This document shows positions 1 to 7,708 of a stretch of DNA of 20,976 nt, piece after piece. Source of the DNA: Pseudoxanthomonas suwonensis (GTDB lineage Bacteria; Pseudomonadota; Gammaproteobacteria; Xanthomonadales; Xanthomonadaceae). The stretch is taken from positions 1-20,976 of the forward strand of contig QFNC01000041.1 in assembly GCA_003240695.1 (NCBI GenBank). Direction: 5' to 3'. Each line of letters begins with the position of its first letter. The stretch's first letter is position 1. A program made the position numbers and the translations under genes. The notes under the pieces are model-generated. The model saw only the letters and a list, made by a program, of their open reading frames with translations, was not told where the DNA came from and ran no database searches.

Positions 1-699
1 AGAACCCGTGTTCTCCGCCTCGGCGCGTCAGGTGATCGATCATCGTGGGGCGCTCTCGGGCGCGGTGGTGGTCTTCTCCGACGTCACCTCGTACATCGAA
101 ACGGTGCGCTCTCAGGAGCAGTTCGTGGCCGCTGTCTCCCATGAGCTCCGCACCCCGCTCACCTCCGTGATCGGCTACCTCGAGCTCGCTCAGGATGACG
201 GGGACCTCTCGAGGGAGACGGCCTCGTACCTCCAGGTCGCGCAGCGCAACGCGGATCAGCTGCTGCTGATCGTGCAGGACCTGCTCGCGGACCAGGTGGC
301 ACGCTCGGGCACGGAGAAGCTCACGCTGCGCCCGGCACGCCTGTCCGAGATCGCGCAGCAGGCCGCGGAGTCGGTGGCGCTGCGGGCCGAGGAGCGGGGC
401 ATCACCCTGGAGCGCAAGATCGTCGAGACCCCGGAGCTCCCGCTGGACGCGCAGCGTCTCCAGCAGGCGGTGGGGAACCTGCTCTCCAATGCCCTGAAGT
501 ACACCCCGCGCGGCGGGACCGTCTGCGTGCACACCGCGGTGGAGGATCACCATCTCGAGCTCGCGGTCACCGACACCGGGATCGGAATATCCGATCAGGA
601 GCAGACGAACCTGTTCACCGACTACTACCGCACCGAGACGGCCCGCAACAGCGACATCCCCGGCCACGGCATCGGGCTGTCGCTGACGCGGCGGATCGG
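1..699 (+). pseudogene. Histidine kinase fragment 1 (PAS end, HisKA, HATPase; 3' end lost)
   Basis: This is the remainder of a sensor histidine kinase that enters from the left edge; the frame is open from base 2. Counting from the GTG at 8, the end of a PAS-like domain (GAVVVFSDVTSY) leads into the HisKA phospho-acceptor site SHELRTP (His45). The ATPase N-box NLLSNALKY lies near 157-165, the D-box DTGIG at 189-193, and the G-box GHGIGLSL at 219-226. Homology to the third kinase fragment in this window stops at about 698, where roughly the last 25 residues of a normal kinase are missing. The frame then runs on without meaning into sequence antisense to the Fic gene. A perfect 9-bp tandem repeat (CGGATCGGG twice, 692-709) sits on the break. 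All catalytic boxes are present, but loss of the last strand and helix of the ATPase fold probably makes it non-functional. Confidence 0.85.
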
Positions 700-744
700 G
701 CGGATCGGGCGTGAACAGGCGGCGGGCGGCCTGGATCTCACACC

Positions 745-1929
745 TCAGCTCGCCCCGTCGATCACCCGCAGCACATCGTCCGCCTGGAAGGCCTCCGAGC
801 GGCGGTATCTACCTGTTCCCGGAGTGAGGATCCCACGGGTGACCAGGGTGTCCACGGCGCGATGCGCGGCCACTGCAGAGACTCCCAGCTGCTCAGCGAT
901 GAACTTCGCGGTGACGACCGGCTGTTCCATGAGCACCGGGAGGAGCCGGCGGGCCGACGAATCAGCGCGCAGGCCCGCGGCCTTCTCCGCGAGCAGCGTG
1001 TCGAGGGCACGGATCTCGTCCTGGACGCCCTGCATCCGCTCGCATGCCTCGGCGGCGATCTCGACGAAGAATCGCACCCACGCGTTCAGTGCCTCCGCCG
1101 CCTCTGACGGGTCGTCCGTACGTGAAGCGCTGAGATGCTGCACGTACTCCCGCTCTCGTGCACGGATCGCGGTGGAGACGGGGAGGAGGCCGGAGCGCAC
1201 GACGCCACCACGTTCGAGGACCGCGTGGATCAGTGCTCGTCCGGCGCGTCCGTTTCCGTCCTCGAACGGGTGGATGGACTCGAACTGCAGGTGGCCGATG
1301 GCGGCGAGCAGAAGGGGATGCTCTCCGGAGCTGTCGAGGTATTGCAGCAGGTCCTCGATGAGCGCGGGTACCTCCTGCGGCGGAGGGGCCACGTAGTCTG
1401 CGCGAAGTTTGCTGCGGCCGCCGATCCACACCTCCACCTGGCGCAGTCCGGTCGAGGCATCCACCACTCCCAGCGCGCGGTGGACCTGTTCGATGTCGCT
1501 GACAGTCCACTCCTCACGCCCGGCGAGCTGCTCGACGGCGGTGCGCGTCGCTTGCACGTTGCGGGCCACGCTCATCGCGTCATGGTTTCTCAGGTGGCGC
1601 TGCTGGTCACCGAGCTGCGCGTAGGAGACATCGCGCCCTGAGGCGCCGACGCGCTCGATCTGCGAGGAGGCGATGGATTCTGAGCGCAGGAGCAGCGGGT
1701 AGATGCCCCGACGAGTGGACTCATCGACCTGGAGAGACACGGCGGTGATCGCCCCGGCGATCTGCAATGCTTCTTCCCGGACATCGAGCTCGAGCAGTGC
1801 TCCCGCGTCCCCGCTGGCGAGGCGCGCGGACAAGTAGGAGGAGTAGGTGCCACCTCGGCGCTCCGCCGCCGTCGCACCTCGGAAGTCGGGCTGCTGACGG
1901 CCTGGCAGCCATGAGCCATGGAAACCCAT
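745..1929 (-). CDS. Fic-domain protein (probable AMP transferase) with C-terminal winged helix
   Basis: This 394-residue protein belongs to the Fic family, whose members usually transfer AMP from ATP to hydroxyl side chains of target proteins. The catalytic signature HPFEDGNGRAGR is complete at 220-231, with His220 as the expected base. The substrate flap GGRSKLRADYVAPPP lies at 170-184. An N-terminal SSQIER at 88-93 matches the inhibitory (S/T)xxxE(G/N) helix of class II Fic proteins, except that Arg follows the Glu. Residues of about 325-390 look like a winged-helix DNA-binding domain. The ATG at 1929 was chosen because AAGGGG lies 7 bases upstream; frames further upstream lack a ribosome site. 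The target is unknown. The gene lies between two kinase fragments and looks intact. Confidence 0.9.
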   Translation of the reverse strand: MGFHGSWLPGRQQPDFRGATAAERRGGTYSSYLSARLASGDAGALLELDVREEALQIAGAITAVSLQVDESTRRGIYPLLLRSESIASSQIERVGASGRDVSYAQLGDQQRHLRNHDAMSVARNVQATRTAVEQLAGREEWTVSDIEQVHRALGVVDASTGLRQVEVWIGGRSKLRADYVAPPPQEVPALIEDLLQYLDSSGEHPLLLAAIGHLQFESIHPFEDGNGRAGRALIHAVLERGGVVRSGLLPVSTAIRAREREYVQHLSASRTDDPSEAAEALNAWVRFFVEIAAEACERMQGVQDEIRALDTLLAEKAAGLRADSSARRLLPVLMEQPVVTAKFIAEQLGVSAVAAHRAVDTLVTRGILTPGTGRYRRSEAFQADDVLRVIDGAS

Positions 1930-1940
1930 GAGCACCCCTT

Positions 1941-1970
1941 CAGTGAACTTTAGATGCATAAGGTTAACTG
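1941..1970. promoter_or_regulatory. Imperfect palindrome upstream of the Fic gene (candidate operator)
   Basis: Two 12-base arms, CAGTGAACTTTA and TAAGGTTAACTG, are inverted copies at 10 of 12 positions around a 6-base centre. The site is markedly AT-rich for this region. It ends 11 bases before the Fic start codon, where a promoter and leader would be expected. Because the Fic protein carries a C-terminal winged helix, self-repression through this site is possible. That link is an inference. Confidence 0.5.
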
Positions 1971-2015
1971 AACCTCGTCCGGGGTTCACGCTCACAGCAG
2001 GGCTGCCGGCTCACC

Positions 2016-2522
2016 GTGTCAGCACAGCAGGTCGACCTGACGCGCCTGGGTCGCCACAGCATCGACTCGATCGAGGTGCGGGCACGCCGCAGCGGCCTCA
2101 CGCTCGAGTCGCATCTTCCTCTGCGTCTCGAGGTGAGAGCCGATGCCGTGAAGATCGCGCAGGTGGTGGACAACCTGCTCTCGAATGCTGTGAAGTACAC
2201 GCCGAGCGGCGGAACGATCACCGTCTCGCTGCACCGGTCACCGGAGGGCACCACGGCGGGCGAGGACGATTCTCAGTGGGCCGAGCTGATGATCCGCGAC
2301 ACGGGGATCGGGATGAGCGAGCAGGAGCTCGAGGGGGTCTTCGAGAACTTCTACCGCACCGAGCACGTGCGCAAGGCCGCCATCCCCGGCACGGGGCTGG
2401 GGCTGGCGATCTCCCGCGGGTTCGTGCGTGCGCACGGGGGCGATATCACCGTCTCCTCACGGCGGGGCGCAGGTTCGACGTTCACGGTGCGCATCCCGGT
2501 GGCGGGGCCGGCTGCCCCGTGA
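2016..2522 (+). pseudogene. Histidine kinase fragment 2 (HATPase domain only; 5' end lost)
   Basis: This is the C-terminal ATP-binding half of a histidine kinase. Numbered from the GTG at 2016, the N-box DNLLSNAVKYTP is at 52-63, the D-box DTGIG at 95-99, and the G-box GTGLGLAISRG at 125-135, with a normal domain end and stop. The HisKA and sensor domains are missing and there is no convincing ribosome site. It is not the missing half of fragment 1: both contain N-, D- and G-boxes and their sequences differ, so it comes from another paralogue. The left break lies somewhere between the Fic upstream region (about 1971) and 2030. Confidence 0.8.
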
Positions 2523-2686
2523 CCATGACCTGTCGCCGTCAGGTATGTCGGGCGAATCATCGGTAGCGACGATTCGGCCGTGGCGATGCCCGAACGCAGA
2601 CAGCGAGAGCTCCGGCCACACGCCGCTCGGCTACGCTGACCGCACAGCCCGCTGGGGCGGGCCCCCGATCAGAAGGAGCGCACGCC
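2523..2686 (+). promoter_or_regulatory. Upstream region of the 150-residue gene, with ribosome site
   Basis: This is a 164-base gap after kinase fragment 2. AGAAGGAG at 2671-2678 is a strong ribosome site 8 bases before the ATG at 2687. TACGCT at 2632-2637 could serve as an actinobacterial -10 element, but no clear -35 partner is visible. No terminator-like hairpin with a T-tract was seen. Confidence 0.4.
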
Positions 2687-3139
2687 ATGGCCGCCAAGAA
2701 GATGCTCCCGGGCCCCTCCACCACGAAATCCGTGCTGCATGCCGCCAAGTGGCTGGTTCCGCTGCTGGCCACCGGGGCGCGCTGGCTCTCCGCCCACCCC
2801 GAGGTATGGGACGGGATCAAGGAGCAGGGCGCGAAGCTGCAGAAGTTCGCGACCGACAGGCCCGACGGGGTGGTGAAGACCGTGCGCATCCTGCGCGAGC
2901 AGGTGGACTACCTCGCGGCCTCCGCCGATGACGTGCGCGAGGCGCAGCAGGCGACGGAGTGGGCCAAGCGGCTGGATGCCTGCGAGCGCGCGGCCCAGCT
3001 GCTGAAGGCCCCGGGCACCACCCGCAAGGACCGCAGAGCGCTGAAGAAGCGCATCGAGGCGCTGCGAACCGAGATCTTCGCCGCGTACATCGAGGAGCGC
3101 GGCGAGGACGCTGAGACGGGCCGCGCCCCGAAGCGCTGA
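2687..3139 (+). CDS. Conserved-looking helical protein of unknown function
   Basis: This 150-residue protein is not recognised. The start is well supported by AGAAGGAG 8 bases upstream. The first 15 residues are basic, followed by a moderately hydrophobic stretch (AKWLVPLLATGARWL, about 20-34) that could be a weak membrane contact. The rest is rich in Lys, Arg, Glu and Ala and should be almost entirely helical, with a possible coiled coil at about 50-90 and 115-137. Cysteine is limited to one residue (DACERA). Codon use is high-GC and typical of the region, so this looks like a living gene amid fragments. No function is proposed. Confidence 0.75.
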   Translation: MAAKKMLPGPSTTKSVLHAAKWLVPLLATGARWLSAHPEVWDGIKEQGAKLQKFATDRPDGVVKTVRILREQVDYLAASADDVREAQQATEWAKRLDACERAAQLLKAPGTTRKDRRALKKRIEALRTEIFAAYIEERGEDAETGRAPKR

Positions 3140-3165
3140 CCTGCACGGCGGCCGTCGGGGCGCGG

Positions 3166-3537
3166 CATAGGTCACCGGCTGGCCCTGCGGCGCCGCCTCG
3201 TCATGGACCTCCGCGGTGCCGTCGAAGACGTAGTCGCTCGAGACGTGCACGAGGGCGGCGCTCAGGGCACGGGCGGCCTCGACGAGCCGGGCGACGCCGT
3301 CGACGTTCGCGGCCCGCGCCTCGGGCCGGCTCTCGGGCGTCTCGGCGGCGTCGACGGGGGTGTGCGCGGCGGCGATGACGATGATGCCGTACGGCGTGAA
3401 GTCGAAGGCGGCGACCGACTCCGCCGAGGCGAGATCCGGGCAGTCGCGGCCGACGAGGTCCACGTCGGCCCTCCCCCGCCAGCGCACGGCGACCGCCAGC
3501 CCCAGCTGCCCGTTCGCGCCGACGACGAGGGGGCGGC
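3166..3537 (-). pseudogene. RmlD-type dTDP-4-dehydrorhamnose reductase fragment
   Basis: On the minus strand this encodes the N-terminal Rossmann part of an RmlD-like reductase, the last step of dTDP-L-rhamnose synthesis. Visible marks are the nucleotide-binding loop PLVVGANGQLG, the motif IAAAHTPVDAAE, a NVDGVARLVEAA helix, and the family's SSDYVFDG motif. The reading stops matching after QPVTY, just where family members continue into the catalytic YxxxK region. Both ends are cut: the upstream end joins kinase fragment 3 head to head and the downstream end merges into sequence behind the 150-residue gene. The lead-in RRPLVVGANGQLG resembles the second half of actinobacterial RmlC-RmlD fusion proteins, so the parent may have been such a fusion. 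No activity is expected. Confidence 0.75.
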
Positions 3538-4346
3538 GCAACGAGCGGCTGCAGGAGACCGTCGCGGAGGGGGAGACGATGATCGGCGAGCTCGACGCCT
3601 CCGCGCAGCTGCTGCAGAGCATCCTGGACACCGTGGACGTGGGCATCGTGGTCGTCGACGCGGACGGCCACGACATCCTCATGAACAGCCGGCAGCGGCG
3701 GAACCACGCCCTCGCCACCCCGCCAGGGAACGACGACCCGGGCGAGGCGGAGCTGCTGCTGCGCTACCCGGGGACGTCGCTGCCGATCCCGGCGGACGAG
3801 CGCCCGGTGCGCAGGGCGGTGCTGCAGGAGTCCTTCAGCAACTACCTGGTCGCGACGGGCCCGCCGGGTGAGGACGGCGCCGCCTTCTCCGTCTCGGCGC
3901 GGCAGATCCTGGACCAGCGCGGCGAACGGGCCGGGGCGGTGGTGGTGTTCTCCGACGTCACCTCGTACCTCGAGACGGTCCGCTCGCAGGAGCAGTTCGT
4001 CGCCGCGGTGTCCCATGAGCTGCGCACCCCGCTGACCTCGGTGATCGGCTACCTGGAACTGGCCCAGGACGACCTGGACCTGTCGAAGGAGACCGCGAGC
4101 TACCTGCAGGTCGCGCATCGCAACGCGGAGCAGCTGCTGGTGATCGTGGGGGACCTCGCCCTCATCTCGGATCTGCAGCCCACGCCGGAGATGCCGGTGG
4201 ACACCGCCCGCAACAGCGACATCCCCGGCCACGGCATCGGCCTGTCGCTCACGCGGCGGATCGTCGTCTCCCACAACGGGCAGATCAGCGTGCGCTCCCA
4301 GCCCGGTGAGGGCTCGACCTTCCGGATCCGCTTCGCGGTGGAGTAG
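3538..4346 (+). pseudogene. Histidine kinase fragment 3 (PAS + HisKA, ATPase core deleted)
   Basis: Kinase homology begins at about RNERLQETVAEGE (3538) directly behind the reversed RmlD piece. A PAS domain follows (LLQSILDTVDVGIVVVDADG through VVVFSDVTSY), then an intact HisKA site SHELRTPLTSVIGYLEL. After DLQPTPEMPVD the frame jumps to TARNSDIPGHGIGLSL, so about 110-130 residues holding the N-box and D-box are missing without breaking the frame. The G-box and the natural C-terminus (STFRIRFAVE) remain. It cannot bind ATP normally but could still be phosphorylated in trans. An ATG at 3579 behind GGAGGGGGAG might let a 255-residue PAS-HisKA protein be made; this is an inference. Confidence 0.8.
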
Positions 4347-4350
4347 GTCG

Positions 4351-4674
4351 TCAGGAGCCGACGAGCAGGGCGGAGCTGTTCGCCCGGTGGACGACGAGCG
4401 GAGCTGGCCCGTCGTTGCGCAGGTCGACGCGCAGCCGCGCGGTGGTGCCGCAGGGATCGGCGGGGAGGATCGACTCGAGGTCCGCGAAGAGCATCCGATG
4501 GTGGCGCAGCAGGTCGATGTGGTCGGGCGCCGTCGACTCCACGGCGAGCTCCGCACACACGGCGCCGTCGGCGTGGAGCAGCTCGAGGCGGGCGGTGAAG
4601 GTCGCGGTCGAGCCGGCCTCGTCGATCGCGCCCTCCCGGCACCACGCCCGCCCCTCCTCGCGGGAGCCGTTCAC
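4351..4674 (-). pseudogene. Unrecognised protein fragment, probably a C-terminal beta domain
   Basis: This minus-strand frame of 107 residues starts at GTG 4674 and ends 4 bases from the stop of kinase fragment 3, in converging orientation. The sequence alternates hydrophobic and polar residues (ATFTARLELLHADGAV, TARLRVDLRNDGPAPLVV), as in a beta-sandwich. The same frame stays open upstream to a TGA near 4770 with plausible protein sequence but no start codon, so this is probably the tail of a longer lost gene. I do not recognise the family. There is no good ribosome site at the GTG. Confidence 0.4.
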
Positions 4675-4876
4675 CTGCAGGGCTCCACGCGCCGGGGCGA
4701 GGCCCGGCCAGACTCCGACATCGATGTGCCGAGTTGCTGGAGCTGATGGAGCCGCGTGAAGCCGCTCTGCTCACCAGCACCGACGGCGCGGTGATCGGGG
4801 AGCTGATGGAGTGGGCGGGGTAGGTGCGGCGGGCGTGCGCACCACTTGAGTGACACTCAGGAGACTGGGCTCTTCT
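4675..4876. other. Gap with a possible short C-terminal remnant
   Basis: About 200 bases hold no gene. On the plus strand, roughly 4733-4822 reads as LLELMEPREAALLTSTDG and on to EWAG plus stop. That has protein-like composition and could be the last 30 residues of a destroyed gene; its family is not recognised. Inverted repeats follow at 4823-4861. Confidence 0.25.
4845..4861 (-). terminator. Hairpin behind the DUF6270-like gene
   Basis: CTTGAG and CTCAGG pair around the loop TGACA, and a second small inverted repeat (GGTGCG/CGCACC, 4823-4843) lies next to it. They sit 15-50 bases beyond the stop of the minus-strand DUF6270-like gene, where a terminator would be expected. There is no T-tract on the minus strand, so it may be factor-dependent or only an inverted repeat. 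Confidence 0.35.
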
Positions 4877-5641
4877 TCACCGCACTGCGATCGTCTGCAG
4901 CACATGCTCGACGATCTTCTCGTAGACATCCTGCGTGTAGTGGAAGGGGGCCAGGCCCCAGCGGTGGGAGGGATCCGCCAGGACACCGAGCGGCTGCATC
5001 TCGAAGAGCTGGAACCCGAGATCTCGCAGGTGAGCGTAGTAGCGACGGTAAACCTCATTGGCCTGGACGGCGCTGACGCCCATGCTCAGCGGGGTCTCCA
5101 GGCCATCGACCGTCACCAGTGCCCACGGGATCTGCAGCACTAGGGTGCGGTTCATGAGGTCGAGCTGTTCGAGCCGCTCGGCGAAGGCTGTTGCACGCGG
5201 CGCCCACAGGTCGTAGTGCTCATCCGTGCCGAACGGCAGGTGTCGTGAATTTTGCTCAACGGCGGCCAGCACCTCCGGCACTGCCACCACATCGACGCTT
5301 CGGGTCACCACGGACCCGTCCTCGTGGATGTGCACGCCGTGCCGCTCGTCGGTGAGATCCCACAGGAGCACGTCGGTGCTCTTCGCGGCTTCGGTCAACC
5401 TGCTGTCCAGGTCCCCGGCGAAGTCGGCGAGCATCATGCGGCGCTGGAAGGCCGACCTGACGGTCGCGTCCTGCGGGAACCGAGCGGTGGCGTCGTGGCC
5501 CGCCGACAGCAACGACTGGCGGGCGATGTAATCGGTCACCGTCAGTTCGTCGGCGCCCGCGAGGTCCACGGCGTCGCGGGCCACGCAGCTGCCATAGACG
5601 GTCACACGCCGATGAGGGCGCGTCTGTGACGAGATGGGCAC
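4877..5641 (-). CDS. DUF6270-like protein, SGNH-type fold suspected
   Basis: This 254-residue protein begins VTVYGSCVARDAVD, the hallmark of the DUF6270 family, with Ser18 and Cys19 in the conserved loop. Further family-like marks are YIARQSLLS, the middle motif VLLWDLTDERHG, and a C-terminal HRWGLAPFHYTQDVYEKI. The Gly-Ser loop near the N-terminus and a His near the C-terminus (about 234) recall SGNH hydrolases, so an ester-cleaving or acyl-transferring role on surface glycans is possible. No signal peptide is visible, which suggests a cytosolic site. GTG 5641 has GAGGAG 4 bases upstream. Relatives are often seen near glycan genes, which agrees with the divergent glycosyltransferase here. 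The role is an inference; the family match is fairly sure. Confidence 0.8.
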   Translation of the reverse strand: MPISSQTRPHRRVTVYGSCVARDAVDLAGADELTVTDYIARQSLLSAGHDATARFPQDATVRSAFQRRMMLADFAGDLDSRLTEAAKSTDVLLWDLTDERHGVHIHEDGSVVTRSVDVVAVPEVLAAVEQNSRHLPFGTDEHYDLWAPRATAFAERLEQLDLMNRTLVLQIPWALVTVDGLETPLSMGVSAVQANEVYRRYYAHLRDLGFQLFEMQPLGVLADPSHRWGLAPFHYTQDVYEKIVEHVLQTIAVR

Positions 5642-5786
5642 GGGACTCCTCGGGAGCGATGATCGTTGCAGCGGCCTCGGGCGCTCTGCGCGAACCGCAG
5701 CGGGTAGCGTGTGAGCGTCAGATTACCGGCGCGGAGTACATCGGAACGTCTCGGCCGGCCCCTCGATGCCTCCAGGAGGACGGTCC
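5642..5786. promoter_or_regulatory. Divergent promoter region
   Basis: These 145 bases separate two genes read outward. The minus-strand gene has GAGGAG at 5646-5651. The plus-strand gene has AGGAGGA at 5774-5780, six bases before ATG 5787. TAGCGT at 5705-5710 is a possible plus-strand -10 element; a matching -35 is not obvious. Confidence 0.45.
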
Positions 5787-7706
5787 ATGGCCGAAATCAC
5801 CTCGCGCCTGCAGACCATCCGCGCTGGGCTGTGGCATCTGCGCAAGGGAGGGCCGGCTCAGCTCCGTACATGGCGGCACCGGCGGCGCATCGAAGCTCTC
5901 GGGGCGCGCCCAGGAGTGGCCGGCCGCGACGAGGACGGCAACCTGAGCTTCCCGGCGGCGCACCTGCCGCAGACTCCCCCGCGTTTCCCTACACTGCGCG
6001 TGGCGGTGATCCTGGATGACTTCTCCATGCTGGCCTGGTCCCGCGAGTTCGAGACGGTCGCCGTGGCGCCGTCCACCTGGCGCGAGCAGCTTGAAGCATC
6101 TCCCGTGGACCTGCTGCTGGTGGAGTCCGCCTGGCACGGCAATGCTGATGCGTGGCAGTACCAGCTCACCGGCTCCAAGGCACCTACTGAGCCGCTGCGG
6201 GAGCTGGTGACCCACTGCCGCGAGAACGGTATCCCGACGGTGTTCTGGAACAAGGAGGATCCGCCACACTTCGATGACTTCCTGGCGACGGCGCGACTCT
6301 TCGACCGGGTGTACACGACCGACGTGACCCTCCTCCCCTCCTACCGGGAGGCGCTCGGGCACGGCCGGGTGGCGGTGCTCCCGTTCGCCGCGCAATCGGC
6401 GGTGCACAATCCGATCCGCCCGAAGAGTGGGCATCAGGTGCGCGATGTGGCGTTTGCCGGGATGTACTTCGCGCACAAGTTCCCAGAGCGTCGTGCGCAG
6501 ATGGACCTGCTGCTGGGGGGAGCTCTGGACGTCTCGCCGCGAATGGAGAAGGGGCTGGAGATCTTCTCCCGGTTCCTGGGTGACGACGAGCGTTACCAGT
6601 TCCCGGGGGAACTGGCTGATCGAGTGGTGGGATCGCTCAGCTACGACCAGATGCTCACTGCGTACAAGGCGTACAAGGTGTTCCTCAACGTGAACTCGGT
6701 GGTGACGAGCCCGTCGATGTGCGCCCGGCGCATCTTCGAGATCACAGCATCGGGCACCCCGGTGGTGTCCACGCCCTCTCCCGCGATCACGGAGTTCTTC
6801 GAGGCCGATGAGGTTCCGGTGGTCGACTCGCGGGAGGACGCCGCCCACGTGGTGCGGGCTCTGGTGCGTTCACCGGAGCTGCGGGATCGCACTGTGCATC
6901 GTGCGCAACGGCGGATCTGGCGCGAGCACACATACACGCACAGAGCCCGCACCGTGCTTGATGCGGTGGGGCTGGGCAGTCAGGCAGGTCGTACCGGCCT
7001 GCCTGGCGGAGCAGGCCTCCCGCCGGTGAGTGTGCTAGCGGTGACCAATCGCCCCCATCAGCTGACACATCTGGTGGGCCAGGTGGGTCGCCAAAGCGGC
7101 GTCGAACGACAGCTGCTGCTGGTCACGCATGGATTCGAGGCGGATCGATCAGTGCTGCAACGGGCTCGGGAGCTCGGGATAAGCAACATCGTCGCTATGC
7201 AGGCTCCCCCCGAATGGTCACTCGGCGCGTGTCTGAACGCAGCGGTGGAGCGGGCCGACGGGGACGTCTGCTCGAAGATGGATGATGACGACCTGTACGG
7301 CGATTTCTACCTGCATGATCTCCTGCGGGCCCGGGAGTTCTCCGGGGCCGATGTGGTCGGGAAGCACGCCCACTACATGTACGTCGACGGGATGGACGCG
7401 ACCCTGCTGCGCTTCCCCTGGCAAGAGCACCGATTCACTGATCGGGTGATGGGACCGACGATCACTGCCGAGCGCGATGTGTTCAGTGCGCACCCGTTCG
7501 CCGACGTCTCCCGGGGTGAAGACACTGCGTTCCTCTCCGCCGTCATCCAGACCGGTGGGCGGGTCTACTCGGCAGATCGCTTCAACTTCACCCAGTGGCG
7601 CCGTGGCACAGCCGGGGATCACGCCTGGAGTGCGAGTGATCGCGAGCTGATGGCGAGTGCCGACGTCGCCTGGTTCGGCCGCAACGATGTCCACGTGATG
7701 GTGTGA
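5787..7706 (+). CDS. Two-domain glycosyltransferase (CgeB-like GT-B plus GT-A)
   Basis: This cytosolic protein of 639 residues appears to carry two transferase modules. Residues of about 65-390 resemble CgeB/spore-coat-type GT-B enzymes: VFWNKEDPPHFDDFL, FAGMYFAHKFPERRAQM, the FLNVNSV segment, and ARRIFEITASGTPVVSTPS, where the Glu typically contacts the sugar nucleotide. From about 411 (PPVSVLAVTNRP) a GT-A/GT2-like domain follows with the metal-binding run KMDDDDLYGDFYL near 498 and a late GEDTAF motif. It probably adds two sugars in succession to a lipid-linked glycan. Start 5787 is chosen over an ATG 21 bases upstream because AGGAGGA precedes it. The stop nearly touches the glycosidase start, so the two are co-translated. 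The sugars used cannot be read from sequence. Confidence 0.88.
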   Translation: MAEITSRLQTIRAGLWHLRKGGPAQLRTWRHRRRIEALGARPGVAGRDEDGNLSFPAAHLPQTPPRFPTLRVAVILDDFSMLAWSREFETVAVAPSTWREQLEASPVDLLLVESAWHGNADAWQYQLTGSKAPTEPLRELVTHCRENGIPTVFWNKEDPPHFDDFLATARLFDRVYTTDVTLLPSYREALGHGRVAVLPFAAQSAVHNPIRPKSGHQVRDVAFAGMYFAHKFPERRAQMDLLLGGALDVSPRMEKGLEIFSRFLGDDERYQFPGELADRVVGSLSYDQMLTAYKAYKVFLNVNSVVTSPSMCARRIFEITASGTPVVSTPSPAITEFFEADEVPVVDSREDAAHVVRALVRSPELRDRTVHRAQRRIWREHTYTHRARTVLDAVGLGSQAGRTGLPGGAGLPPVSVLAVTNRPHQLTHLVGQVGRQSGVERQLLLVTHGFEADRSVLQRARELGISNIVAMQAPPEWSLGACLNAAVERADGDVCSKMDDDDLYGDFYLHDLLRAREFSGADVVGKHAHYMYVDGMDATLLRFPWQEHRFTDRVMGPTITAERDVFSAHPFADVSRGEDTAFLSAVIQTGGRVYSADRFNFTQWRRGTAGDHAWSASDRELMASADVAWFGRNDVHVMV

Positions 7707-7708
7707 GC

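Noticed and set aside
700..1396. Continuation of the kinase 1 frame into the Fic region
   Set aside because: It is antisense to the well-supported Fic gene and has low-complexity Arg/Ser-rich sequence; kinase homology ends at about 698.
1..2522. Fic gene as a simple insertion splitting one kinase gene
   Set aside because: Fragments 1 and 2 both contain the N-, D- and G-boxes with differing sequence, so they are not the two halves of one gene.
3201..4556. A 451-codon minus-strand open frame
   Set aside because: It is antisense to kinase fragment 3 and out of frame with the RmlD piece; His/Arg/Gly-rich composition is typical of a high-GC shadow frame.
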